From an uncultured Bacteroides sp. (GTDB taxonomy: Bacteria; Bacteroidota; Bacteroidia; Bacteroidales; Bacteroidaceae), in NCBI RefSeq assembly GCF_959029255.1, contig NZ_CAUFUE010000037.1, positions 1 through 40,023 of the forward strand: 40,023 nucleotides of DNA. Reading direction: 5' to 3'. A program made the position numbers and the translations under genes. Positions 1 to 7,774 of this stretch are shown here, piece by piece. The notes beneath the pieces were generated by a model. That model saw only the letters and a program-made list of their open reading frames with translations, had not been told where the DNA came from and did not search any database. Positions within the stretch are counted from its first letter, which is position 1. Every line of letters starts with the position of its first letter.

Positions 1-102
1 TATTTATAGTGATAGTTTCTGCAAAAATAATAGATAAAATTAAATAATAATAGGTATGTAACTAAAAAACTGATGATGCAACGGATAATAATGTGAAGCA
101 AA
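1..102. other. Intergenic, downstream of thiD
   Basis: A/T-rich stretch past the thiD stop. I see no open frame, no clear hairpin with a T-run on the minus strand, and no promoter. The operon's terminator, if intrinsic, is not obvious here and may lie outside the window. Confidence 0.5.
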
Positions 103-900
103 TTATTCTTCAAACGTAAAATGTCCTAATGGACCATTCCCTTGACCGATTTGTAGCCCTTTGCCATTACCGATAGCAATATTTATGTAAGCTTTGGCTT
201 GGCGGACGGATTCATCAAGCCTTTTACCTTTGGCAAGAAAAGTAGTGATTGCAGAAGAAAGCGTACATCCTGTTCCATGAAGATTCCGGCTTTCTATTTT
301 TTGCTGTTTAAACTGGTGGATATGTCCCTCACTATATAGTATATCACACATCTCATTGCCGATTAAATGTCCGCCTTTTATTAATACCGAGGTGTGATAG
401 TTATCTGATAATCGGCGAGCCGCACTTTCCATTGTCTTAATATCCATGATTGTTTGATTCAATAGGAAAGACGCTTCGTCCAAATTTGGGGTTATCAGAG
501 TACAGAGTGGGAAAAGTTCGTCTTTGATAGTTTGAATGGTCTCTTCTGTCATGAGACGGCGTCCACTGGTAGAAATCATAACAGGGTCATAAATCACAAT
601 TTTAGGTTGATACTTTTGCAAACATTGGGCGATGGCATGCACGATTGAACTATCGTGTACCATACCTATTTTAATGGCATTGGGATGTAAGTCATCCATT
701 ACAGATTTAATCTGTGCTTCAACTATATCGGCCGGAAGAGGGTATACAGCTTGTACGCCCAATGTGTTTTGTGCAGTTATGGCAGTGATAACGGAAGCCG
801 CATAGCCTTTCAGTGCAGAAATCGTTTTTATGTCGGCTTGTATACCTGCGCCGCTTGAGCAGTCAGAACCTGCAATGGTAAGTATGATGGGAGGAGTCAT
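103..900 (-). CDS. thiD: Hydroxymethylpyrimidine (phosphate) kinase ThiD
   Basis: 265 aa, full length for the family. ThiD phosphorylates HMP and HMP-P to HMP-PP, the pyrimidine partner that ThiE joins to thiazole phosphate. The N-terminus reads LTIAGSDCSSGAGIQADIKT, the classic ribokinase-fold HMP-kinase signature. Further on are the KGGH segment (about 174-177) and the anion-hole HGTGCTLSSAI motif near residue 210, where the Asp/Gly-rich loop positions ATP. It is the last gene of the thi operon, 35 nt after tenI. The pyrimidine itself is supplied by ThiC in the same operon, so ThiD completes that branch. Function is assigned by family motifs; confidence is high. Confidence 0.95.
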   Translation of the reverse strand: MTPPIILTIAGSDCSSGAGIQADIKTISALKGYAASVITAITAQNTLGVQAVYPLPADIVEAQIKSVMDDLHPNAIKIGMVHDSSIVHAIAQCLQKYQPKIVIYDPVMISTSGRRLMTEETIQTIKDELFPLCTLITPNLDEASFLLNQTIMDIKTMESAARRLSDNYHTSVLIKGGHLIGNEMCDILYSEGHIHQFKQQKIESRNLHGTGCTLSSAITTFLAKGKRLDESVRQAKAYINIAIGNGKGLQIGQGNGPLGHFTFEE

Positions 901-935
901 TGTTGTTATCGGTTATGAATTGAGCATTATCATTG

Positions 936-1529
936 TTAATAGGATGCGGAGAGACGTCTGAGATTTTGGAAATGTTCGATAAAATCATTTCCTCTCCTGT
1001 TCCAGATATCACCCAGCATAGCTACACCTCCAAAACCTAAAGATTGAATTTCCGGAAAATGTTTTGCAGAGATACCCCCCAACGCCACTACTTGAGAATC
1101 GATAATTTGAGATTGGCAAGCTTTTAGGAGGCTGTCGTGTGTATAGGCGGAAGCATAGCCTGCTTTGGAAATGCTATCATAAATGGGACTGAGAAAAACA
1201 TAATTGCAATTCGGTTTATGTTGCGCAACCTCGTCCAGAGAATGGCAGGAACAACTGATATGCCCTGAATAATTCTCGGGAATATCCGGATTGCGCTCGT
1301 TCAAGTGTATACCTTTTAAATGATAATCGGACACCAAGCAAAAATGTTCATGGGTAACGATATGCCCCATGTCTTGAGGGGGTAACTTGGCTAAAAGTTT
1401 CTCAATCTCTGCTATCGAAGCACCGGGCTTGCGCAGATGTAACGTTTGCAATCCGGAATGGAATAGCGCAGTGATGGCTTCAGCTTCTCCTACAAAAAAA
1501 TGTGGAGTGGTGATAACTATTAATTTCAT
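936..1529 (-). CDS. tenI: TenI-like thiamine phosphate synthase paralogue
   Basis: 197 aa, a second ThiE-fold protein in this operon (true ThiE is at 6046-6708). Characterised TenI is a thiazole tautomerase that aromatises the ThiG product before ThiE uses it. The sequence keeps the TIM-barrel landmarks LHLRKPGAS (about 31-39), a GIHLNERN segment in place of ThiE's GVHLGxxD, a YVFLSPIYDSISKAGY stretch and VALGGIS near residue 150. The altered HMP-PP/phosphate-binding segment and its place next to thiF and thiD favour TenI over a second synthase. It could instead be a low-activity ThiE. The TenI activity is inferred. Confidence 0.8.
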   Translation of the reverse strand: MKLIVITTPHFFVGEAEAITALFHSGLQTLHLRKPGASIAEIEKLLAKLPPQDMGHIVTHEHFCLVSDYHLKGIHLNERNPDIPENYSGHISCSCHSLDEVAQHKPNCNYVFLSPIYDSISKAGYASAYTHDSLLKACQSQIIDSQVVALGGISAKHFPEIQSLGFGGVAMLGDIWNRRGNDFIEHFQNLRRLSASY

Positions 1530-1568
1530 ATTTCCTTACGAAGTTACAGTACTATTATTGATGGAGGC

Positions 1569-2285
1569 TTAAAATTCAATGATATGCGTTTGCATGGTTC
1601 GTAGGTCGATAGTCCATAGCCTACCGGCCAATAAATCACCGTATCCGCAAATCAGTTTCAGCGTTTCGTTGGCTTCTATGCTTCCAATGACAGCCGGAGT
1701 GATGCCGATAACAGATTTATCAGGCGGCGTTACCTGCAATGTTACCGTTTCATCCGGATAGAGATTGCGATAGGTTCTGAAAACGCTATCCTGACAAAAC
1801 ACGGAAACCTGGCCTTCGAAACCTTGGATGGCTCCATAAACGTATGGCTTTCTTGTTTTGGCGCAAGAGTCGCTCAATAAATAACGTGTTGTAAAGTTAT
1901 CGCAACCGTCCACAATGATATCATAGTTCGCAATCAGTAAATCTACATTTTCTTCAGTCAGCCGGAAAGGATAGGTTTCTATCATGATGTTACTGTTTAG
2001 GCTGCGCAGCCTACTTGCGGCACATGCTACTTTAGACTTCCCAATCTCGTCTTCAATATATAAAACCTGACGTTGGAGGTTACTGATGCTGACAGTATCG
2101 TCATCTATCAATCCGATGGTTCCTATGCCGGCACTGGCCAGATAGAGGGCTATAGGAGAGCCAAGCCCTCCTACGCCTACTATCAAGACACGTGCGTTTT
2201 GTATCTTCCGTTGTCCTTCTTCACCTATTTCAGGAAGACCGGTTTGTCTGTTGTACCGGTCCGTTATCTCACTATTTCCCTGCAT
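1569..2285 (-). CDS. thiF: ThiS adenylyltransferase ThiF (cysteine-poor form)
   Basis: 238 aa, E1/MoeB/ThiF superfamily. ThiF adenylates the C-terminal glycine of ThiS so that ThiS can receive sulfur for thiazole synthesis. The nucleotide-binding loop VGVGGLGSPIALYLASAGIG starts near residue 36, followed by DDDTVSISNLQRQ with the adenylation arginine, and DGCDNFTTRYLLSD (about 126-139). The start overlaps the thiH 3-prime end by 14 nt, so the two are translationally coupled. Oddly, the zinc-binding CxxC pairs and the catalytic cysteine of E. coli ThiF (C184) have no counterpart: the matching stretch reads YRNLYPDETVTLQVTPPDKS. Adenylation should be intact, but the sulfur-transfer step must differ. 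Confidence 0.9.
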   Translation of the reverse strand: MQGNSEITDRYNRQTGLPEIGEEGQRKIQNARVLIVGVGGLGSPIALYLASAGIGTIGLIDDDTVSISNLQRQVLYIEDEIGKSKVACAASRLRSLNSNIMIETYPFRLTEENVDLLIANYDIIVDGCDNFTTRYLLSDSCAKTRKPYVYGAIQGFEGQVSVFCQDSVFRTYRNLYPDETVTLQVTPPDKSVIGITPAVIGSIEANETLKLICGYGDLLAGRLWTIDLRTMQTHIIEF

Positions 2286-3408
2286 ATCGCTTTAAATCAA
2301 AACTTACATCCCAATCCTTCCAAACCGGTTCGCGCCCTAAACGTTTTAATGCGGCATTTACCTCTACAGCTTTACGCTCATCACTTACATGGAATTGTTC
2401 CAGAGCTTGGGGATATGTATAATATCCGCCCGGTTCCGTTTTACTTTCCGCACTCATGGTTGTTACCCCCAAGGTAGCCATGTGGTCGCGTATCCCGGCC
2501 GGTTCACGGGTAGAATAGGAGATATCTACGTCATGGTCAAATATACGCATGGCAAAGGTCACCTGTGCCAGCTCACGGTCGCTCATGATTACATTCGGCT
2601 GAAAACCTCCGTTTTCGGAAGGGCGCATTCGCGGGAAGTTGACGCTGTATTTTGTTTTCCAGTAATGCTTTTGAAGATAACGCAGATGGTACGCCATCAT
2701 GCAGATATCCGTTCTCCATTCCTTTTCCAAACCGATAAGTACTCCCATGCCGATAGAATGAACCCCGGCTTGTCCCATACGGTCAAAACCGTTGACGCGC
2801 CATTCAAATTTAGATTTCATACCCCGGGGATGATATATATTATAATTGGCTTTATGGTAAGTTTCCTGAAAGCAGATGACGCCGTTCATGCCATGCTCTT
2901 TCAATTCGGCATATTCTTCAGCTTTCAAAGGCATTACTTCTATTTTCAAATTGCTGAAATAAGGCTTTGCCAGGTCAAGAGCGCGGGCAATATAGGGCAC
3001 ACCTGCTTTTGCCGGGTTTTCTCCGGTAACTAGTAGCAGGTTCCCGAAAGGGGCCAGTTTCTTGATGGCTTTATACTCGTTTACAATCTCTTCTTCCGTC
3101 AATATGGTACGCGGCATAGGGTTGCTGATGTGGAAACCACAATATACGCAAGAATTGGTACAGGAGTTTGTTATATATAGAGGTACAAACATGGAAATCG
3201 TTTTACCGAAGCGTTCTTCCGTATATTTTTTGCTTAAGCGTGCCATTGTTTCCAAATAGGGGATGGCGGCAGGTGAAATAAGCGCCATAAAATCCTCTAC
3301 ATCACAATGCTCTTTGGAAAGAGCACGGCGTACATCTGCATCTGTCTTTGCATGAATACGTTCCGTTGTCGCTTCCCAGGATATTTTTTCTAATTCGTCT
3401 GAAAACAT
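2272..3408 (-). CDS. thiH: 2-iminoacetate synthase ThiH (radical SAM)
   Basis: 378 aa, typical length. ThiH cleaves tyrosine with a 5-prime-deoxyadenosyl radical to give dehydroglycine (2-iminoacetate) and p-cresol; dehydroglycine feeds ThiG. The [4Fe-4S] motif C-x3-C-x2-C is visible at Cys83, Cys87 and Cys90 (NSCTNSCVYCGF). This oxygen-sensitive enzyme replaces the aerobic glycine oxidase ThiO, in keeping with an anaerobe. It follows thiC by 109 nt, a spacer largely filled by a long hairpin (3429-3522) that could lower thiHF-tenI-thiD expression relative to thiC. Assignment by motif and operon context is firm. Confidence 0.95.
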   Translation of the reverse strand: MFSDELEKISWEATTERIHAKTDADVRRALSKEHCDVEDFMALISPAAIPYLETMARLSKKYTEERFGKTISMFVPLYITNSCTNSCVYCGFHISNPMPRTILTEEEIVNEYKAIKKLAPFGNLLLVTGENPAKAGVPYIARALDLAKPYFSNLKIEVMPLKAEEYAELKEHGMNGVICFQETYHKANYNIYHPRGMKSKFEWRVNGFDRMGQAGVHSIGMGVLIGLEKEWRTDICMMAYHLRYLQKHYWKTKYSVNFPRMRPSENGGFQPNVIMSDRELAQVTFAMRIFDHDVDISYSTREPAGIRDHMATLGVTTMSAESKTEPGGYYTYPQALEQFHVSDERKAVEVNAALKRLGREPVWKDWDVSFDLKRYAGK

Positions 3409-3428
3409 ATTGTATTACTGTTTTATTT

Positions 3429-3522
3429 AATGAAGAATTAAGAATTAAGAATGAAGAATTTGGCTGCGCTATGCAGGCATGCCGCAAGGTAATCCTTCAT
3501 TCTTCATTCTTAGTTCTTCATT
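3429..3522. repeat. Imperfect palindrome between thiC and thiH
   Basis: Arms 3429-3456 and 3495-3522 (28 nt each) are complementary except for two positions. They are rich in the AGAATTAAGAAT motif and flank a 38-nt centre with GGCTGCGC. The right arm covers the thiC stop codon. A related element lies at 34276-34354. It could form a hairpin in the thi mRNA and act as a processing or partial termination site. Confidence 0.8.
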
Positions 3523-5206
3523 CTTTGTTTTTCTTTAAATCCCTACTCAATCGCATTGCGCAGAAGTTGGGTCCGCACATGGTACAATACTCCCCATCGG
3601 TATGATGTCCCGCACGGAAATACGTTTGAGCACGTTCCGAATCCAGGGAAAGGTCAAACTGGTCTTTCCAACGGAATTCATAGCGGGCCTTGCTCAACGC
3701 ATTGTCCCGCACCTGCGCGCCCGGATGCCCTTTGGCCAAGTCGGCGGCATGTGCAGCTATCTTATAAGTAATAACTCCTACACGTACATCTTCCTTATCG
3801 GGCAGTGCAAGGTGCTCTTTGGGAGTGACGTAACATAGCATTGCCGTGCCCAGCCAACCGATTTGCGCTGCGCCGATGGCTGAAGTGATATGGTCATAAC
3901 CGGGAGCAATATCCGTAACCAGCGGACCAAGGGTATAGAAAGGGGCATTGTGGCATTTCTCTATCTGGCGTTCCATATTCTCCTTAATCTTATGCATGGG
4001 GACATGTCCCGGACCTTCGATAAAAGCCTGCACGTTCTTTGCCCAGGCACGCAACACGAGTTCGCCCATCGTATCGAGTTCCGCAAACTGCGCTTCATCA
4101 TTGGCATCGTATATAGAGCCTGGACGCAATCCGTCACCCAAAGATACTGCCACATCATATTGTGCCAGTATATCACATATATCATCAAAATGTTCGTAAA
4201 GGAAACTTTCCCGGTTGTGCATCAGGCACCACTTGCTCATGATGCTTCCACCACGGCTGACAATTCCGCACAAACGTTTATCCGCCAGATGTACATTGTG
4301 ACGACGAATGCCGGCATGGATGGTGAAGTAATCTACTCCTTGCTCGCACTGTTCGATGAGAGTATCCCGGTAAATTTCCCAAGTGAGGTCTTCTACCTTT
4401 CCGCCCACTTTCTCCAATGCTTGATAGATAGGTACGGTACCTACGGGAACCGGGCAATTACGGATAATCCATTCCCGGGTTTCATGGATATTTTCGCCGG
4501 TAGAGAGGTCCATCAGTGTGTCACCGCCCCATTTACAGCTCCATAGCGCTTTTTCCACTTCCTCTTCAATGCCCGATGTGGTGGCGGAGTTGCCTATATT
4601 CGTATTGATTTTCACAAGAAAATTGCGTCCTATAATCATCGGCTCGGCTTCCGGGTGATTGATATTGGCAGGAAGTAAGGCGCGTCCTTCCGCTATTTCC
4701 CGGCGAACAAATTCGGGTGTGATATGCGTCTCTATACCCAGTTCGGTACAGTTCATATTTTCGCGGATGGCTACGTATTCCATTTCGGGAGTGATGATGC
4801 CCTGCTTGGCGTAGTACATTTGCGTGCAACATTTTCCTTCTTTGGCTCTATAAGGCAGGGTGATATGCTCGAAACGGAGGGAGTCGAGGCCCTTGTCATC
4901 ACGGCGCATACGCCCGTATTCGGAAGTGATTTCAGGAAGTTGCTCTACATCGCCGCGACTGAGTATCCACGGTTCGCGCAGGCGTGGCAACCCCTTTTTT
5001 AGGTCGATATCCATTGCCGAATCACTGAATGGACCGCTGGTATCGTAGATATAAATATCCGGATTGGGGGTAATTACTTTTTCTCCGTTGACGAATGTCG
5101 TACTCGGTACTTGTTCCACCTTCCGCATTGCCACGCGAAGTTCCGGATAAATACTTCCCGGCAGATATACTTTTTCTGAACGGGGGAATTTTATTTTTTG
5201 TTTCAT
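3518..5206 (-). CDS. thiC: Phosphomethylpyrimidine synthase ThiC
   Basis: 562 aa. ThiC is a radical-SAM enzyme that rearranges aminoimidazole ribotide into HMP phosphate, the pyrimidine half of thiamine. The unusual C-terminal cluster motif C-x2-C-x4-C is visible at Cys541, Cys544 and Cys549 (YCTMCGPNFCAM). The body carries typical ThiC stretches such as INTNIGNS, GGDTLMDLSTGENIHETR and EGPGHVPMHKIKEN. Length fits the shorter bacterial forms (E. coli about 630 aa). It lies 47 nt after thiG. Its product is phosphorylated again by ThiD, the last gene of the operon. Confidence 0.97.
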   Translation of the reverse strand: MKQKIKFPRSEKVYLPGSIYPELRVAMRKVEQVPSTTFVNGEKVITPNPDIYIYDTSGPFSDSAMDIDLKKGLPRLREPWILSRGDVEQLPEITSEYGRMRRDDKGLDSLRFEHITLPYRAKEGKCCTQMYYAKQGIITPEMEYVAIRENMNCTELGIETHITPEFVRREIAEGRALLPANINHPEAEPMIIGRNFLVKINTNIGNSATTSGIEEEVEKALWSCKWGGDTLMDLSTGENIHETREWIIRNCPVPVGTVPIYQALEKVGGKVEDLTWEIYRDTLIEQCEQGVDYFTIHAGIRRHNVHLADKRLCGIVSRGGSIMSKWCLMHNRESFLYEHFDDICDILAQYDVAVSLGDGLRPGSIYDANDEAQFAELDTMGELVLRAWAKNVQAFIEGPGHVPMHKIKENMERQIEKCHNAPFYTLGPLVTDIAPGYDHITSAIGAAQIGWLGTAMLCYVTPKEHLALPDKEDVRVGVITYKIAAHAADLAKGHPGAQVRDNALSKARYEFRWKDQFDLSLDSERAQTYFRAGHHTDGEYCTMCGPNFCAMRLSRDLKKNKE

Positions 5207-5253
5207 GTCAGATGCAATTTAATCAAGAGTCCTATTTGTCAAATAATCGTCTT

Positions 5254-6030
5254 CTATTCGTTCAGAAAAGAAGTCAGCGGTGAACTGGCTTCCGCCACAA
5301 AATCAGCAACTTGCAATCCCAGTCCCGCTTCGTATGCCATGCGTCCTGCTTCTACGGTTTGCTTGAAAGCTTGCGCCATGTTTACCGGTTCCCCCGCCAC
5401 TGCTATGGCGGTATTTACCAGACAGGCGGAAGCTCCCATTTCCATAGCTTCGGCAGCATGGCTCGGTGCGCCGATACCGGCATCCACTACAACAGGAATA
5501 TTGGCCTGTTCTATGATGATACGCAGGAATTCACGGGTCTGCAACCCTTTGTTGGTGCCGATGGGAGCCCCCAACGGCATGACGGTAGCCGCACCGGCTT
5601 CTTCCAGACGTTTACACAAGGTAGGGTCTGCCTGGCAATAAGGAAGCACAACAAATCCAAGTTTAACCAACTCTTCAGTGGCTTTCAGGGTTTCTACGGA
5701 ATCGGGAAGCAGATAACGCGGGTCGGGATGTATCTCCAGTTTCAACCAGTTGGTGTCAAACGCTTCACGCGCCATTTGGGCGGCAAATACGGCTTCTTCG
5801 GCATTACGTACTCCCGAAGTGTTGGGTAGAAGTTGGATATGAGGATGCCGGATGTGCATCAACATGTCATCTTCCCGGTTGTCCAGTTCGATACGTTTCA
5901 TGGCTACCGTCACCATTTCTGTGCCGGATGCCAGTATCGATTGCTCCATCACTTCGTTTGAATTGAATTTTCCGGTTCCTAAGAACAGGCGAGAGTTGAA
6001 TTCACGTCCCGCAATGATTAATTTTTCCAT
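5254..6030 (-). CDS. thiG: Thiazole synthase ThiG
   Basis: 258 aa, full length. ThiG condenses deoxyxylulose 5-phosphate, dehydroglycine (from ThiH) and sulfur from ThiS thiocarboxylate into thiazole phosphate. Visible family stretches include the N-terminal FNSRLFLGTGKF, KLEIHPDPRYLLPD (about 140-153), ATVMPLGAPIGTNKGL and VVVDAGIGAPSHAAEAMEMG, which line the phosphate-binding end of the TIM barrel. It sits 15 nt after thiE and 47 nt before thiC. ThiG normally forms a complex with ThiH or ThiS, both encoded in this operon. Confidence 0.97.
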   Translation of the reverse strand: MEKLIIAGREFNSRLFLGTGKFNSNEVMEQSILASGTEMVTVAMKRIELDNREDDMLMHIRHPHIQLLPNTSGVRNAEEAVFAAQMAREAFDTNWLKLEIHPDPRYLLPDSVETLKATEELVKLGFVVLPYCQADPTLCKRLEEAGAATVMPLGAPIGTNKGLQTREFLRIIIEQANIPVVVDAGIGAPSHAAEAMEMGASACLVNTAIAVAGEPVNMAQAFKQTVEAGRMAYEAGLGLQVADFVAEASSPLTSFLNE

Positions 6031-6045
6031 GTCTGTATAATTCGT

Positions 6046-6708
6046 TTATTGTCTTTGTTCCTTTTCGACGATTGAAATAATTTTTTTCATTTCTTCTACC
6101 GGGTTGCTTGCCCGCAAGATGCTGTCTGACAGGGCAATTCCGTTGACTCCCGTGCTCATTAAGGCAGGAATGTCTTCGACGGTTATTCCACCGATGGCAA
6201 CGATGGGCAGGTGGATGGAACTGTTTTCCGCTTGTTGAATGATGCATCTGTATCCTTCCAGTCCCAGTATCGGACTAAGGTTCTTTTTAGTGGTGGTATA
6301 TCTGAAAGGGCCGCAACCTATATAATCGGCTCCGGCAGAATAGTGGCTTTTGATGTCTTCGTATGTATTTGCCGTACCACCTATTATATATTTACTGCCG
6401 AGAATGCGGCGCGCTTCGATTATAGGCATATCTTTTTTACCAAGATGTACGCCATCGGCTTGAACATCTTTTGCTAATTCTACATGATCGTCGATAATGA
6501 ATGTGGCGTCATAGCTTTCACATAGCTTTTTCGTTTCAATGGCTATGGCGAGAATTTCTTCAACAGGAGTGTCTTTCATGCGCAGTTGAATCCATCGGCA
6601 TCCACCCTCCAAAGCCATACGTACGGAGTCGAGATAGGTATACTGTTCTGTATAATGAGTAATGAACTGTAGGGCTCCGTTTCTAATTTTAAGGTTTTTA
6701 CTTTTCAT
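6046..6708 (-). CDS. thiE: Thiamine phosphate synthase ThiE
   Basis: About 220 aa from the start at 6708. ThiE joins HMP-PP and thiazole phosphate to give thiamine phosphate. Visible residues are the QLRMKD segment that binds HMP-PP, IIDDHVELAKDVQADGVHLG (Mg/pyrophosphate site), YIGCGPFRYTTTKKN and the phosphate-binding VAIGGITVEDIPALMSTG. The frame stays open to 6780, but those codons overlap thiS. An ATG at 6717 overlaps the thiS stop, and the ATG at 6708 has GGAGG 9 nt upstream, so I prefer 6708. This is one of the few genes here with a good Shine-Dalgarno sequence. Its 3-prime end is 15 nt before thiG. Confidence 0.93.
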   Translation of the reverse strand: MKSKNLKIRNGALQFITHYTEQYTYLDSVRMALEGGCRWIQLRMKDTPVEEILAIAIETKKLCESYDATFIIDDHVELAKDVQADGVHLGKKDMPIIEARRILGSKYIIGGTANTYEDIKSHYSAGADYIGCGPFRYTTTKKNLSPILGLEGYRCIIQQAENSSIHLPIVAIGGITVEDIPALMSTGVNGIALSDSILRASNPVEEMKKIISIVEKEQRQ

Positions 6709-6713
6709 TTTCC

Positions 6714-6911
6714 TCATCCTCCACAAGCGGCTTTTATGATGACGATGGAAATACCTGCGGACAATGCATGGTTTTTCCATTCTGTGCGTGGTATCATGCG
6801 GTTGTTCACGGCCACTGCAATACCTTGTGCCGGTAAGGAAAGTTCTTCTGTGAGTTGCAAAAGGGTAGTAGCGGTTGTTTCCACTTCCTTGTTGTTTACT
6901 AATACTTTCAT
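6714..6911 (-). CDS. thiS: Sulfur carrier protein ThiS
   Basis: 65 aa, ubiquitin-like fold. ThiS is adenylated by ThiF on its C-terminal glycine, converted to the thiocarboxylate, and gives its sulfur to ThiG. The C-terminus ends in ACGG, so the essential Gly-Gly is present. The N-terminal VNNKEVETTATTLLQLTEEL matches the beta-grasp pattern. It is the first gene of the operon, about 80 nt downstream of the TPP aptamer, so the riboswitch controls it most directly. No Shine-Dalgarno sequence is visible before the ATG. Confidence 0.93.
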   Translation of the reverse strand: MKVLVNNKEVETTATTLLQLTEELSLPAQGIAVAVNNRMIPRTEWKNHALSAGISIVIIKAACGG

Positions 6912-6989
6912 TTTCTGTTTATTATAGATAATAAAATAATGGAAGTAAATACAAAGAAGCGCCGCTGAGGCGAAAATATGAAGAATATA

Positions 6990-7068
6990 ATGTTCAATTC
7001 CTACGGCAGTACTAACTGCATCAGGTTCGAGGGTATAATCTCAGCCCGGACCGGGCACCCCTTTGTCT
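6990..7068 (-). promoter_or_regulatory. TPP riboswitch (THI element)
   Basis: Read on the minus strand, this contains the conserved THI-box blocks in order: GGGGTGC, GCTGAGA, TACCC, GAACCTGATGCAGTTAGTAC and GCCGTAGGAA. It lies directly upstream of thiS and should lower expression of the whole thi operon when thiamine pyrophosphate is bound. Between the aptamer and thiS (6912-6989) there is only a weak GC hairpin followed by a T-rich run, so the mechanism (termination or blocked initiation) is not clear from sequence. Confidence 0.96.
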
Positions 7069-7077
7069 TTACGGTGA

Positions 7078-7085
7078 CAAAGGTA
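7078..7085 (-). promoter_or_regulatory. -7 box of the thi operon promoter
   Basis: Minus-strand TACCTTTG fits the Bacteroides TAnnTTTG -7 consensus. Transcription would begin about 7070, just before the TPP aptamer, which fits a riboswitch placed at the very start of the mRNA. The -33 region is only T-rich, without a clear TTG. Confidence 0.65.
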
Positions 7086-7156
7086 AGGGAAATAAGGATA
7101 TAAAAAATAAAAGAACCGTTTTTTTTATTTATCGAATTACAATTTGTTTCCCGGAG

Positions 7157-7687
7157 CTATTGTTTCCTTATTTTCTTCAAAATGTTTCGTATGGTTGTCC
7201 TGACGCCTGTAGAATAATACTCCGTATCGGTATTTTCAAGTATAAGTTGCAACTCTTTCAGAAGTTCCGGCTCTTGCTTGCAAAGCTTGTAAGCCATTCG
7301 GATAGATAATGCTTGTACGCCTATACTTTCTTGAGGCGACAGCATGTGGGCCAAACAATAATTTAGTAAATCGACAGGGATAGGGGTAGGGACAGGTATA
7401 TTATAAAGTATAGATAATAATAAGCGTTTGGAACCCTCGTGCCGACAAACTAATAATCTTTGAATGATGTCATTGTATAATGGAACAAACCAGCCGGGGT
7501 GCGATTCGCTCACTTTCTCACATGCCCAAATGGCTCGCCACGAAACGGCTTGCTTCTCATCGGATATCAGTTGATACATGTCCTTCAAGTATTCCGGTTG
7601 ATTACAGATTTCTTGTACGAATGCATCGATGGATAACTTACTGATGGGTACATCCAATGTATTTCTGAATTCATCTATCTTTTTCAT
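7157..7687 (-). CDS. Hypothetical HEAT-like repeat protein
   Basis: 176 aa. I do not recognise a specific family. The protein is almost wholly helical with paired amphipathic helices (e.g. EKQAVSWRAIWACEKV, ESIGVQALSIRMAYKLCK, ELLKELQLILEN), which resembles HEAT or ARM repeats as seen in DNA alkylation-repeat proteins. There is no signal peptide or membrane segment, so it is probably cytoplasmic. The frame extends to 7729, but those codons run through the fabD terminator (7716-7753), so I place the start at 7687 (MKKIDEFRNT). It lies between fabD and the thi promoter; neither suggests a function. Confidence 0.75.
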   Translation of the reverse strand: MKKIDEFRNTLDVPISKLSIDAFVQEICNQPEYLKDMYQLISDEKQAVSWRAIWACEKVSESHPGWFVPLYNDIIQRLLVCRHEGSKRLLLSILYNIPVPTPIPVDLLNYCLAHMLSPQESIGVQALSIRMAYKLCKQEPELLKELQLILENTDTEYYSTGVRTTIRNILKKIRKQ

Positions 7688-7715
7688 GGTTCTCAATCCT
7701 TCGGCAAAGATAGGT

Positions 7716-7753
7716 ATAAAAAAGGCCACTTTCCAAAAGGAAAGCAGCCTTCA
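7716..7753 (-). terminator. Intrinsic terminator of fabD
   Basis: On the minus strand AAGGCTGCTTTCC pairs with GGAAAGTGGCCTT around a TTTT loop (two internal mismatches), and the stem runs straight into a TTTTTT tract. It begins about 20 nt after the fabD stop. Strong rho-independent terminator that separates fabD from the downstream gene. Confidence 0.88.
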
Positions 7754-7774
7754 TTATAATGTTATGCTTAAAAG

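Noticed and set aside
3890..4546. 218-codon plus-strand open frame inside thiC
   Set aside because: Antisense to an unambiguous ThiC; no independent evidence.
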